Assembly: GCA_965216205.1 (NCBI GenBank)
Contig: OZ244139.1
Span: 4,774,001 to 4,838,000 of the forward strand
Reading direction: 5' to 3'
Length of the DNA: 64,000 nucleotides
Source: CADEDH01 sp965216205
GTDB lineage: Bacteria; Actinomycetota; Acidimicrobiia; Acidimicrobiales; SZUA-35
The first letter of the stretch is position 1. The number at the start of each line of letters is the position of its first letter. Below, piece by piece: positions 48,921 to 57,636 of this stretch. Position numbers and translations under genes: made by a program. The notes under the pieces were generated by a model. It saw only the letters and a list, made by a program, of their open reading frames with translations, searched no databases and had not been told where the DNA came from.

Positions 48921-49886
48921 TCAGCCGAATCTTCCGGTCACGTAGTGCTCGGTGCGCTCGTCGCTCGGGTTCGAGAAGATCGTGCTGGCCTCGTCGAACT
49001 CCACCAGTACACCGGTGCGCATCTCCGACTCGGTCGACACCTCCACGGTGAAGAACGCCACCCGATCGCTCACCCGTGCCGCCTGTTGCAGGTTGTGGGT
49101 GACGATCACGATCGAGTAGTCGGTCTTCAGGTCCTGCATCAGCTCTTCTATCTTCACGGTCGCGATCGGGTCGAGCGCCGAGCAGGGCTCGTCCATCAGG
49201 AGCACGTCGGGGTTGGTGGCGATCGCCCTGGCGATGCAGAGCCGCTGCTGCTGGCCACCCGACATGCCCAGCGCCGACTCGCCGAGCCGGTCCTTGACCT
49301 CGTCCCACAGGGCCGCCCGCCGCAGCGCGCTCTCGACGATCCCGTCGAGGGCCGCGCCCTTCTTGGCGAGCCCGGCGATGCGGGGACCGTAGGCGACGTT
49401 GTCGTAGATCGACTTCGGGAACGGGTTCGGCTTCTGGAACACCATCCCGATGCGGCGCCGGACCTCGACCGGGTCGACCTGCCGGTCGTACAGGTCGACC
49501 CCGTGGTACCGCATCGAACCGGTGACCCTGGCGGAGGGGATGAGATCGTTCATCCGGTTGAAGCAGCGGAGCATCGTGGTCTTGCCGCACCCCGACGGGC
49601 CGATGAATGCCGTGATCTCATGGGACGGGACCGCGAGGGTGACATCCCGAATGGCCCGGAAGTCGCCGTAGTACACGCTCACGTCGTGGACGTCGAACAC
49701 CGTCTCGACCGACCGGTCGACGTCCTCGCGTCGGCCGCTCTGGTGGTCTGGCAGGGGCGACGCGTCGTCGATCGCCGTGTCCTCGAGCACCTCGATGTCC
49801 TCCGCTGCTGGGATCCGTTCGCCCTGCGGGTTCCGTTCCAGGCTAGAGGTGGTCAGGTCGGGCATCACGGTCTCCTCGGGTGTCAT
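48921..49886 (-). CDS. pstB: Phosphate ABC transporter ATP-binding protein PstB with a long N-terminal extension
   Basis: A 321-residue ATPase. Walker A is FIGPSGCGKTTMLRCFNRMN, with the Pst-specific VFQKPNPFPKSIYDNVAYGP, signature GMSGGQQQRLCIARAIA and Walker B LLMDEPCSALDP. The first ~65 residues are an acidic extension absent from standard PstB (~255 residues); in-frame ATG 49865 would only trim seven of them. It overlaps the pstA stop by 4 bp (ATGA). Confidence 0.96.
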   Translation of the reverse strand: MTPEETVMPDLTTSSLERNPQGERIPAAEDIEVLEDTAIDDASPLPDHQSGRREDVDRSVETVFDVHDVSVYYGDFRAIRDVTLAVPSHEITAFIGPSGCGKTTMLRCFNRMNDLIPSARVTGSMRYHGVDLYDRQVDPVEVRRRIGMVFQKPNPFPKSIYDNVAYGPRIAGLAKKGAALDGIVESALRRAALWDEVKDRLGESALGMSGGQQQRLCIARAIATNPDVLLMDEPCSALDPIATVKIEELMQDLKTDYSIVIVTHNLQQAARVSDRVAFFTVEVSTESEMRTGVLVEFDEASTIFSNPSDERTEHYVTGRFG

Positions 49887-50851
49887 CCCCCGCGCCTGTT
49901 CTCGACGTGGTTGCGGAGCAGCACCGCCGCGGTGTTGGCCAGCAGCACCACGCAGAGCAGGACGACGATCGCCGCTGCCGTCACCGCAACCCAGTCCTCA
50001 CCCGGACGCCCGGCGAACACCGTGATCAGTATCGGCATGGCCGTGAACCGCTCCCCGAGCTGCTCGAGACCGAAGAACCCGGTCTGGGGGCCGAGCTTGC
50101 CCTGCACGGCACCGACCAGGATCAGCGGTGCCGCCTCGCCGAGGGCGCGAGCGAGCGACAGCAGTGTCCCGGTCAGGATCCCCGGTGCGGCGTAGGGCAG
50201 CACCTGGTGCTTGACCACCTCCCACTTCGTGGCCCCCACGCCGTACCCGGCTTCGCGGAGGCCCTGGGGCACCGCCCGGATCGCCTCGGAGGCGGTGATG
50301 ATCACGATCGGCAGCACGAGGACCGCGAGCGTGACGCCGGCGGCCGCCGTGGTCTTGCCGGCATGGGCTTCGACCGATCGGGGAACGAACCCGTCGGCGA
50401 GCTTCACGAAGATCGTGAAGCCGAGGATCCCGTACACCACCGACGGCACCCCGGCCAGGTTGCGGATGTTCACGTCGATCAACCGGGTGAGCCGGTTCGA
50501 TGGGGCGTACTCCTGCAGGTAGACCGCAGCGGCCACACCGGTGGGGAACGCCACGACGATCACGAAAACGCCGATCCAGAAGGTGCCTCGCAGGCCCTGG
50601 AAGATGCCGGTCTCGTCGGCCCGGGTCCTGGTCTCGGCCGACAGGAAGTCGCCGAGCCGTCCGGCCAGCGTGCCCCACCCGTCGATGATCACCGACGACA
50701 GCAGCACCACGAGGATCAGGAGCGCCAGGAGCAGGGCCGCCTGGAGCACGAGCCTGACGAGCAGGCCGACCGGTTCGATCCGCGAGCGCTGCAGCTCCTG
50801 CTGCACCCGCTCGCCGACCGTCGGGTCGAGGACCCGGCCGATTGCGCCCAT
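49883..50851 (-). CDS. pstA: Phosphate ABC transporter permease PstA
   Basis: A 322-residue permease with six core helices. The conserved EAA-type loop reads EAIRAVPQGLREAGYGVGATKWEVV and the motif NLAGVPSVVYGILGFTIFVK precedes it. A long N-terminal cytoplasmic part (VGERVQQELQRSRIEPVGLL) is unusual in length. The start ATG at 50849-50851 overlaps the pstC stop by one base (TGATG). Confidence 0.95.
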   Translation of the reverse strand: MGAIGRVLDPTVGERVQQELQRSRIEPVGLLVRLVLQAALLLALLILVVLLSSVIIDGWGTLAGRLGDFLSAETRTRADETGIFQGLRGTFWIGVFVIVVAFPTGVAAAVYLQEYAPSNRLTRLIDVNIRNLAGVPSVVYGILGFTIFVKLADGFVPRSVEAHAGKTTAAAGVTLAVLVLPIVIITASEAIRAVPQGLREAGYGVGATKWEVVKHQVLPYAAPGILTGTLLSLARALGEAAPLILVGAVQGKLGPQTGFFGLEQLGERFTAMPILITVFAGRPGEDWVAVTAAAIVVLLCVVLLANTAAVLLRNHVENRRGG

Positions 50852-51774
50852 CAGTAGGCCTGCCTCACCCGCTGGACGAACCGGTCGGCGATCAGGTTCA
50901 GCACGAGCGTGATCACGAACAGCACCAGGCCCACGAAGAACAGGCTCTGGAACGTGAGGGCCTCGCCCACCACGGCGTCGGTGCCCGAGGCCTGGGCAGC
51001 CATGGCGGCGGTCATCGTGGAGCCCGGATCGAGCGGGGAGACGGTGAACTGAGCCGAGTTGCCCCCACCGCCGGCGGCGATGAAGACCACCATCGTCTCG
51101 CCGATCGCCCGGGAGACGGTGATGATGAACGCCGCCACCAGTCCGGCCACCGCGGCGGGGAGCACGACCCGGACCGTGGTCGCCCATTTCCGGGCGCCCA
51201 TCCCCGCCGACGCCTCCCGCAGCGCGTCGGGCACCGAGCGCAGCGCATCCTCGGAGACCGATGCCATCAGCGGGATGGTCAGCACACCGACGCCGAGGCC
51301 GGCGGAGGCCAGGCTCTGGAGGTTGGCATCGAAGAAGCGCTGCACCACGTTGGGGGCCAGCCACTGCAGGGCGAAGAAGCCGAGCACGACCGACGGGATG
51401 CCGGCCAGGACCTCGAGCGCCGGCTTCACGATCTTGCGCACCCGGGTGCCGGCGTACTCCGAGAGGTACACGGCTGCACCCATGCCGACCGGGAGGGCGA
51501 CGAGCATGGCCACGCCGGTCACGATGATCGACCCGACGATCAGCGTCTTCAGGTCGTACTCGCCGAGTCGGGGCGCCCACTGGTCGCCCCAGAGGGTCGA
51601 CCAGTCGACCCGGGTCACGAACGTCCAGGCCTCGAACACGAGCGATCCGACGATCCCCACGCTCACGAGCACCGAGAAGATCGCAGCTCCGAAGAAGACG
51701 GCACCCACCGTGCGCTCCTTGCGGAGCCGTCGGCGGTCGCCGGCGAGCGCATCCAGGGTCACCGGGCCCGGCAT
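50851..51774 (-). CDS. pstC: Phosphate ABC transporter permease PstC
   Basis: A 307-residue permease. It has six helices, the VLAGIPSVVLGFFALQWLAP block, and EDALRSVPDALREASAGMGARK as the EAA loop that contacts the ATPase. The ATG at 51772-51774 lies four bases before the pstS stop region, so translation is coupled; an upstream in-frame start inside pstS is unlikely. Confidence 0.95.
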   Translation of the reverse strand: MPGPVTLDALAGDRRRLRKERTVGAVFFGAAIFSVLVSVGIVGSLVFEAWTFVTRVDWSTLWGDQWAPRLGEYDLKTLIVGSIIVTGVAMLVALPVGMGAAVYLSEYAGTRVRKIVKPALEVLAGIPSVVLGFFALQWLAPNVVQRFFDANLQSLASAGLGVGVLTIPLMASVSEDALRSVPDALREASAGMGARKWATTVRVVLPAAVAGLVAAFIITVSRAIGETMVVFIAAGGGGNSAQFTVSPLDPGSTMTAAMAAQASGTDAVVGEALTFQSLFFVGLVLFVITLVLNLIADRFVQRVRQAY

Positions 51775-51778
51775 CGCC

Positions 51779-52843
51779 TCACCGCCCTTCCCAGACGGCG
51801 ATCGTGTCGGCGATGTCGGGGAGGGCCACATAACCGCTCGCGCCGAACGCCTCCGTGACCGACTCCTCGTAGCCGTCGGTGAGCAGGAAGTCGACGAACG
51901 CCGCCACCTCCGGCCGCTCGGCCGATGTCGCCGACACGTACAGGTAGAGGGCCCGGCTCACCGGGTAGCTGCCGTCGGCGATCGTGTCGATGGTGGGCGC
52001 CACGCAGTCACCGCCGGGCTCGGCCGAGATGGCGAGCGTCTTGACCGTGTCCGCGTTCTCCTCGGCGAAGGCGAACCCGACCCAGCCCAGCGAGCTCTCG
52101 CTGCCGGCGATGCCCTGGACGATCACGTTGTCGTCGGGGTTGCCGGCGAAGTCGGTGCGGATGAGGCTCGCGCCGTCGCCGATGCGGTCGGTGCCGATGC
52201 CCTCGAGGGCGATCTCGATGAACGAGTCGTAGGTGCCGGACTCGGTACCGGGCGCCGAGATCGCGAGATCGGCGTCGGGGTAGGGGGCGACGTCGGAGCC
52301 GAGCTCGGCTGCCAACTCGTCGGCGTCGGACCAGTTCTCGAACCCGTCCGACTCCCCGCCGAGCAGGGCGTAGAGATCGGCGAAGCTCAGGCAGCTCACC
52401 GCCTCGTTGGCGGGGTTGGTCATCACCGCGATGCCGTCGAACGCGATGCGCAACTCGACGTACTCGACACCGTTGGCAGCGCAGTCGTCCGCCTCCTCGT
52501 CGCTGATCGGGCGGGAGGCGTCGGAGATGTCGGTCTCACCGGCGCAGAACACCTTGAAGCCGTCACCGGTGCCGGGGCCGTCGACGGTGATCTCGACACC
52601 GTTGGCGCCAGCGTCGCCGAACAGCTCGGCGGCCCGAGCGGTCACGGGCTCGACGGTCGAGGAGCCGGACACGTTGATCGCGCCCGAGAGGCCGGCGAGG
52701 TCACCGCCGTCGCCGTTGGCGTCGGCGCCGTTCGAGCCGACATCGGCCGGGGTCTCGTCGTCGGCGCCGCCGCAGGCTACGGCGATCAGGGCGACGGCCG
52801 CCACGATGGCAGCCAGGCGAGCGATGGTCCTCGTGATTCGCAC
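51779..52843 (-). CDS. pstS: Phosphate-binding lipoprotein PstS
   Basis: A 354-residue exported lipoprotein. The signal and lipobox are ARLAAIVAAVALIAVACGG. The mature part has the phosphate-binding fold: INVSGSSTVEPVTARAAELF, TDISDASRPISDEE, APGTESGTYDSFIEIALEG and LGWVGFAFAEENAD. The GTG at 52841-52843 with a GAGAG site is preferred over a GTG 33 bases upstream because it gives a compact signal peptide (MRITRTIARL). It is the first gene of the operon; a PHO-box-like element lies about 120 bp upstream. Confidence 0.95.
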   Translation of the reverse strand: MRITRTIARLAAIVAAVALIAVACGGADDETPADVGSNGADANGDGGDLAGLSGAINVSGSSTVEPVTARAAELFGDAGANGVEITVDGPGTGDGFKVFCAGETDISDASRPISDEEADDCAANGVEYVELRIAFDGIAVMTNPANEAVSCLSFADLYALLGGESDGFENWSDADELAAELGSDVAPYPDADLAISAPGTESGTYDSFIEIALEGIGTDRIGDGASLIRTDFAGNPDDNVIVQGIAGSESSLGWVGFAFAEENADTVKTLAISAEPGGDCVAPTIDTIADGSYPVSRALYLYVSATSAERPEVAAFVDFLLTDGYEESVTEAFGASGYVALPDIADTIAVWEGR

Positions 52844-52957
52844 GTCGTCTCTCGATCCTCTCCCGAGGGAGTCCACCTGCCCGGGACGGCAGGTACTGGA
52901 GACAAGGTACGGAAGGCGATCGACACGAAGAGGTCGCTCACCTGAACGTTGCGCGAA

Positions 52958-52980
52958 GCAAGGTGAACGGAAGGTTACGG
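52958..52980 (-). promoter_or_regulatory. Candidate PHO box upstream of pstS
   Basis: Reading towards pstS, CGTAACC and GTTCACC lie 11 bp apart (GTTCACC at 52962-52968 on the minus strand). GTTCACC in 11-bp direct repeats is the core of actinobacterial PHO boxes bound by PhoP/RegX3-type regulators. The element is 119-137 bp before the pstS start. The first half-site matches less well (4 of 7). Nothing else is recognisable in 52844-53029. Confidence 0.55.
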
Positions 52981-53029
52981 GGGCTGCGTGGTCGACGCTC
53001 GGGTTCGGCCGTTGCGGTCGAGCGCCCGC

Positions 53030-54277
53030 CTACTCGCCGGCTGTGGTGGAGCTCTCGGCCGTGGTCTCCGAGTCGGCTCCCGACGTGGTCGAACCCGCGG
53101 CGGTCGTCGTGGTCTCCTCGTCCGCTGGTGGAACCGTCGCGTCGCTCGCAGCTGCGGTCGTGGTCGGCGCTTGCGCCGGCGGCCGGGTGGAGATGTACCG
53201 GGGGTCTATGTCGGGACTGTCCCAGCAGTGGCGGCTCTCGGCCCACGGCCTCGCCCCCGACTCCCGGTAGGTCAGGAGCGCTGCCTCGTCCTGCTGGGCC
53301 GGGGTGGCGAGGTGGGCCTGGGGAACGCCGTAGCGCTCGGCGTGGCCGTACCACTCCCAGCTCATGGTCAGGAACTGGTACGCGCCGCGGGCGGTCGAGG
53401 TCACATGCGCAGCCTGGTAGTTGTTCGACGACTCGCAGAACCGGACCCTGAGCAGCAGGTCGGGCAGGTCGACACCGTTGCCACCGTCGATCCACTCGCT
53501 CTCCGGCTCGATGCTGGGCTCCACCCAACCGCCGGGATCGGGCTCGTAGCCGAGCTCCTCCGGGTCGACGGTCTGGGCGATTCCGGCGAGGTCGATCTGC
53601 AGTGGTAGCGCTGCGCTGCGAACGTCGGCGAAGGCGACGACGGTGGAGGTCGTGGTCGACACGAGGGCTCGGGTCGCGACGGGCCCGATGGCCGAGTCTG
53701 CCTGCTGGGCTCGTCCCCCGGCGACGATCGACGAGCTCTCGGGCCGACCGAACGGGGCGATCGTGAGCACGATGAGCACGAGCAGGCCGACGACCATCAC
53801 CCGCCCGATGATCGAGCAGGCGAAGCCGAGGGAGAGGCCGCCTCTCCTGGTCTGGCTCCGACGCGAGCGATCGAGATCGTCCAACTGGTGGACGGGCCCC
53901 TCGTCATCGAGCGCATCGAGCGTGTCGAGCTCGTGGAGCCGTTGGGGGTCGTGGAACGCGTGGAACCGGTCGAACGCGTCGAGGTCGGTGTCGATGGGGT
54001 GGTCCTCGAGGACCCGGCGGGTGGAGGTGGGCGGCACCGCTGCTGCGTCGATCCTCGCCAGATCGATCGTCATCGGCTCGGTCAGCGTTGGTCGGAGCGG
54101 TGCCGAGGTGATCCGTGCCGAGGAGATTGTCGGAGGTTCGAGCCTCGGGGACCGGATCGGTGACGCGACACGCGAACTGAGCGCCACGTCGACATCCGGC
54201 GCGCGGGATCGGAGGACACCTGGGGCCTCCGCCGGCGTGGCGTCGTCGTCTTCGGTTGCCTCATCAACCAGAAGCAC
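53030..54277 (-). CDS. Membrane-anchored transglycosylase / resuscitation-promoting-factor-like protein
   Basis: A 415-residue protein. A long charged cytoplasmic N terminus (~1-150) precedes one helix (IIGRVMVVGLLVLIVLTIAPF, ~155-175), so the rest is outside. The transglycosylase-like domain lies at about 275-350: VRFCESSNNYQAAHVTSTAR, GAYQFLTMSWEWYG, ATPAQQDEAALLTY and GARPWAESRHCW. The catalytic glutamate is in FCESSN and the two Cys are placed to form the Rpf-type disulfide. The tail is Thr/Ala/Ser-rich, as in wall-associated proteins. It would cleave peptidoglycan during growth or resuscitation. It starts at GTG and stands alone between the pst and nuo operons. Confidence 0.85.
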   Translation of the reverse strand: MLLVDEATEDDDATPAEAPGVLRSRAPDVDVALSSRVASPIRSPRLEPPTISSARITSAPLRPTLTEPMTIDLARIDAAAVPPTSTRRVLEDHPIDTDLDAFDRFHAFHDPQRLHELDTLDALDDEGPVHQLDDLDRSRRSQTRRGGLSLGFACSIIGRVMVVGLLVLIVLTIAPFGRPESSSIVAGGRAQQADSAIGPVATRALVSTTTSTVVAFADVRSAALPLQIDLAGIAQTVDPEELGYEPDPGGWVEPSIEPESEWIDGGNGVDLPDLLLRVRFCESSNNYQAAHVTSTARGAYQFLTMSWEWYGHAERYGVPQAHLATPAQQDEAALLTYRESGARPWAESRHCWDSPDIDPRYISTRPPAQAPTTTAAASDATVPPADEETTTTAAGSTTSGADSETTAESSTTAGE

Positions 54278-54376
54278 AGGTGGACAACCTAGCGGTTGCA
54301 GCGCCAGTCAGCTCGTCGACCAGGTAAAACCCGCTGAAAACTTGTGGAAATCGATGTGCTCGACGGCCGTCGCTGG

Positions 54377-56002
54377 TCAGCGCAGCGAGGCGAGGGTCTC
54401 CGCAGCGTCGGCGAGAACCCCGTCGCCCATGTTCGGTAGCACGCCCAGCAGCAACGTCACGGCAGCGGCCACCGCCACGGCGACCACCGCGGAGAGGGCC
54501 GGTGAGATGGCGGGAAGGACCATCACGTCGCCGGCAGCCACGTCGACATCGGCTGACCCGGTGTCGGGCCCGTCCTCCTCATCCCCCGCATCGCCGGCCG
54601 TCGCATCGTCGCCCTCGCCGCCGACCAGGAACATCGACACCACGATCCGGAGGTACAGCACCGCGGCCACGACGGCCGCCAGCATCGCCACGCCTGCGAG
54701 CACGTAGGCCTCCTCCCGGGCGGCGGCCGCGATGACCCGGAACTTGGCGAAGAAGCCGGACGTGAACGGCACCCCGGCCTGGGCGAACAGCAGGACCGAC
54801 ATGAGTCCGGCGACGATCGGGGCCCGCTGCGACAGGCCGCGGTAGTCGGCGAGGTCGTGGCGACCGTCACCGGTGCCGGCCACGATCGTCACCACACCGA
54901 ACGTGCCGGCCACCATGATCGTGTAGGCCAGCAGGTAGAAGAGGAACGCTTCGCCCCCGAGCACCCCGTCGCTGTCGGGGCTCGACGCGGCGTGGATCGC
55001 CACCAGGATGAACCCGGCGTGGGTGATCGAGGAGTAGGCGAGCATCCGCTTCACGTTCCGCTGGGCCACCGCGAGGACCGATCCGAGCACCATCGTGAGG
55101 ATGGCGAGGCCGGCGATCAGCGGCCGCCAGTCGGCCAGGTACGGGCCGAGACCAACCCAGAACACCCGGACCAGCCCGGCGAACCCGGCGACCTTCACCC
55201 CCGAAGCCATGAACGCCACCACCGGGGTGGGGGCGCCCTCGTACACGTCGGGGGTCCACGTGTGGAACGGCACGGCCGACACCTTGAAGGCGAACCCCAC
55301 GAGCAGCAGCGCCATCCCGACGAGGATGAGCGACGACTCCCGGGCCGGATCGAGACCGGCCTCGTTGACCCCCGCTGCGGCGATGGTCCGCAACGAGGTG
55401 GAACCGGTGGCGCCGTAGACGAGAGCGATGCCGTAGAGGAACATCGCAGAGGAGACCGCCCCGAGCATGAAGTACTTGAACCCCGCCTCCTGCGACTCGA
55501 TCCGGCGGAGGTGCAGGGCTGCCATCACGTAGGCCGCGATCGAGAGGATCTCGAGGCCGAGGAACGTGACGATGAGGTCCTCGGCCGACGCCAGCAGTAC
55601 GCCACCGGCGGCCGACATCAGCAGCAGCACGTACCAGTCGGGCCCGTCGAGCCCCTCCCGCCGCAGGTACTCGTCGAGCAGCATCGCCGCGAAGAAGACC
55701 GCGACGCAGATCACGGCCGTGATGAAGACGGTGACCGCGTCGATGCCGATCGCGTCGGCCACGGCGAGCTGCGGCCCTTCGCTGTCGGTGACCCTGGCCC
55801 AGATCGGCACCACGGAGATGCCGGCTGCGAGCGCCACCGCTGCGGTGTAGGCGGCAGGGAAGCCGCCGCCCCGCAGACGTGGCACGACCGACGTGACGGT
55901 GACGAGAACGATGCCCCCGACCGAGAGGATCACCAACGGCAGGATCAGCGACCAGACGATCTCGGGCGACGACGACTCGGTCAACTGGCGGGCGAACATC
56001 AT
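54377..56002 (-). CDS. nuoN: NADH-quinone oxidoreductase subunit N (cluster 2)
   Basis: A 541-residue antiporter-like subunit, last gene of the second complex I operon. LVGFAFKVSAVPFHTWTPDVY holds the channel lysine. An acidic, Asp/Gly-rich loop (GGEGDDATAGDAGDEEDG, ~485-505) precedes the final helix. Sequence differs clearly from the cluster 1 copy at 32239, so the two operons are old paralogs or have separate origins. The start ATG overlaps the nuoM stop by 4 bp. Confidence 0.95.
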   Translation of the reverse strand: MMFARQLTESSSPEIVWSLILPLVILSVGGIVLVTVTSVVPRLRGGGFPAAYTAAVALAAGISVVPIWARVTDSEGPQLAVADAIGIDAVTVFITAVICVAVFFAAMLLDEYLRREGLDGPDWYVLLLMSAAGGVLLASAEDLIVTFLGLEILSIAAYVMAALHLRRIESQEAGFKYFMLGAVSSAMFLYGIALVYGATGSTSLRTIAAAGVNEAGLDPARESSLILVGMALLLVGFAFKVSAVPFHTWTPDVYEGAPTPVVAFMASGVKVAGFAGLVRVFWVGLGPYLADWRPLIAGLAILTMVLGSVLAVAQRNVKRMLAYSSITHAGFILVAIHAASSPDSDGVLGGEAFLFYLLAYTIMVAGTFGVVTIVAGTGDGRHDLADYRGLSQRAPIVAGLMSVLLFAQAGVPFTSGFFAKFRVIAAAAREEAYVLAGVAMLAAVVAAVLYLRIVVSMFLVGGEGDDATAGDAGDEEDGPDTGSADVDVAAGDVMVLPAISPALSAVVAVAVAAAVTLLLGVLPNMGDGVLADAAETLASLR

Positions 56003-57636
56003 TCTGCGTGCGCCTCCTCGGCAGTCCTGGTCAGGTCCTCAGTGGTCGCAGCGGGGACGACCTCGGGCTCCGGCTCGGTGAAGGTCGCCACGTTCGCCTC
56101 CACGTGGGCGATCAGCGCGTCGACCGACGGGGAGATGCGCTCCAGCACCGGCTTCGGATACACGCCGAGGAAGACGATGAGGACGAGGAGGGGGGCGATG
56201 CCGAGCAGCTCCGCTGGTCGGAGGTCGCGCATCGTGGCGTTGTCGCCCTCGGCCGGCCCGTGGAACGACCGCTGGTAGGCCCACAGCAGGTAGAGCGCAG
56301 CGAGGATGACTCCACTCGCCGCCACGACCGCCCACCACCGGGCGGCGGAGAACGTGCCGAGCAGGATGAGGAATTCGCCGACGAACCCGTTCAGCCCCGG
56401 CAAGCCGATGCTCGACAACATCGCGAGGGTGAAGACACCGGCCATGACGGGGGCCGCCCGCTGCAGCCCGCCCAGCGCCGCGATCTGGCGGGTGTGGCGA
56501 CGCTCATAGACCCACCCGACGAGGATGAACAGCGCACCGGTGGAGATCCCGTGGTTGACCATCTGGAGGACCGCGCCGTCGAGCCCCTGGCTGTTCAGGG
56601 CGAAGATGCCGATCACCACGAACCCCATGTGGGCCACCGACGAGTAGGCCACGAGCCGCTTCAGATCCTGCTGCATCGTGGCCACGGCTGCGCCGTACAC
56701 GATGCCGATCACCCCGAGTGTGAGGAACAGCGGGGCGAGGTCGACCACGACCGAGGGGAACAGGAACACGCCGAAGCGGATCAGCCCGTAGGTGCCGAGC
56801 TTCAGCATGACACCGGCAAGGATCACCGAACCGGCGGTGGGGGCCTCCGTGTGGGCGTCGGGCAGCCAGGTGTGGAACGGCACCATCGGGACCTTCACCG
56901 CGAAGGCCAGGGCGAAGGACAGGAACACCAACAGCGCTGCGGTGTCGGAGAGGGCCTGGGCCTCGGCCAGCGCCCGCACGTCGAAGGTGAGCGTGCCCGT
57001 CTCGCGTTCGGTGAGGAACACCACGCTGACGATGCCGACGAGCATCAGGGCCGACGCCGCCATCGTGTAGAGGAAGAACTTCATCGCGGCGTAGACCCGG
57101 CCCTCGTGACCCCACCCGCCGATCAGGAAGTACATCGGGACGAGCACCACTTCGAAGAACAGGAAGAAGAGCAGGAGGTCGAGGGCGAGGAACGCCCCCA
57201 TCGAGCCGGCCATCAGCAGCATCAGCCAGAGGTGGTACGCCTTGGGTTCGTGGTGGGGTTCCGACGTGACGATCGCGATCGGGAACAGCAGGCCGGTCAG
57301 CACAACCAGGAAGAGCGAGATCCCGTCGACCGCGAGCAGCCAGCTCAGCCCGAGGCCTGCCACCCAGTCGGCGTCGACCACGAACTGGAAGCCGCCCTCA
57401 TCGGCGTCGAAGTCGGCGAGGAGGAACAGCGACAGCGCGCCGGTGATCGACGAGCCGACCAGCGCCGCCAACCGCACGAAGTCGCCCCGCGAAGCCGGGA
57501 GCAGGGCGATCAGCGCTGCGGTGGCCAACGGCACCAGGATCAGCGCCGGCAGCAACGAGAACGCAGCCGGTGCTGCGTCGGCCTCGACGGCGAGCAGGGA
57601 CGGGATGGCTGCGGTGTTCGTCACGAGCTGGATCAC
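55999..57636 (-). CDS. nuoM: NADH-quinone oxidoreductase subunit M (cluster 2)
   Basis: A 545-residue antiporter-like subunit. Its conserved glutamate is in LFFEVVLVPMYFLIGGWG and the channel lysine in AFAVKVPMVPFHTWLPDAHT. The C terminus is acidic (AEANVATFTEPEPEVVP). The GTG at 57634-57636 overlaps the nuoL stop (GTGA); the longer open frame upstream lies within nuoL and is rejected. Confidence 0.95.
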   Translation of the reverse strand: MIQLVTNTAAIPSLLAVEADAAPAAFSLLPALILVPLATAALIALLPASRGDFVRLAALVGSSITGALSLFLLADFDADEGGFQFVVDADWVAGLGLSWLLAVDGISLFLVVLTGLLFPIAIVTSEPHHEPKAYHLWLMLLMAGSMGAFLALDLLLFFLFFEVVLVPMYFLIGGWGHEGRVYAAMKFFLYTMAASALMLVGIVSVVFLTERETGTLTFDVRALAEAQALSDTAALLVFLSFALAFAVKVPMVPFHTWLPDAHTEAPTAGSVILAGVMLKLGTYGLIRFGVFLFPSVVVDLAPLFLTLGVIGIVYGAAVATMQQDLKRLVAYSSVAHMGFVVIGIFALNSQGLDGAVLQMVNHGISTGALFILVGWVYERRHTRQIAALGGLQRAAPVMAGVFTLAMLSSIGLPGLNGFVGEFLILLGTFSAARWWAVVAASGVILAALYLLWAYQRSFHGPAEGDNATMRDLRPAELLGIAPLLVLIVFLGVYPKPVLERISPSVDALIAHVEANVATFTEPEPEVVPAATTEDLTRTAEEAHAE

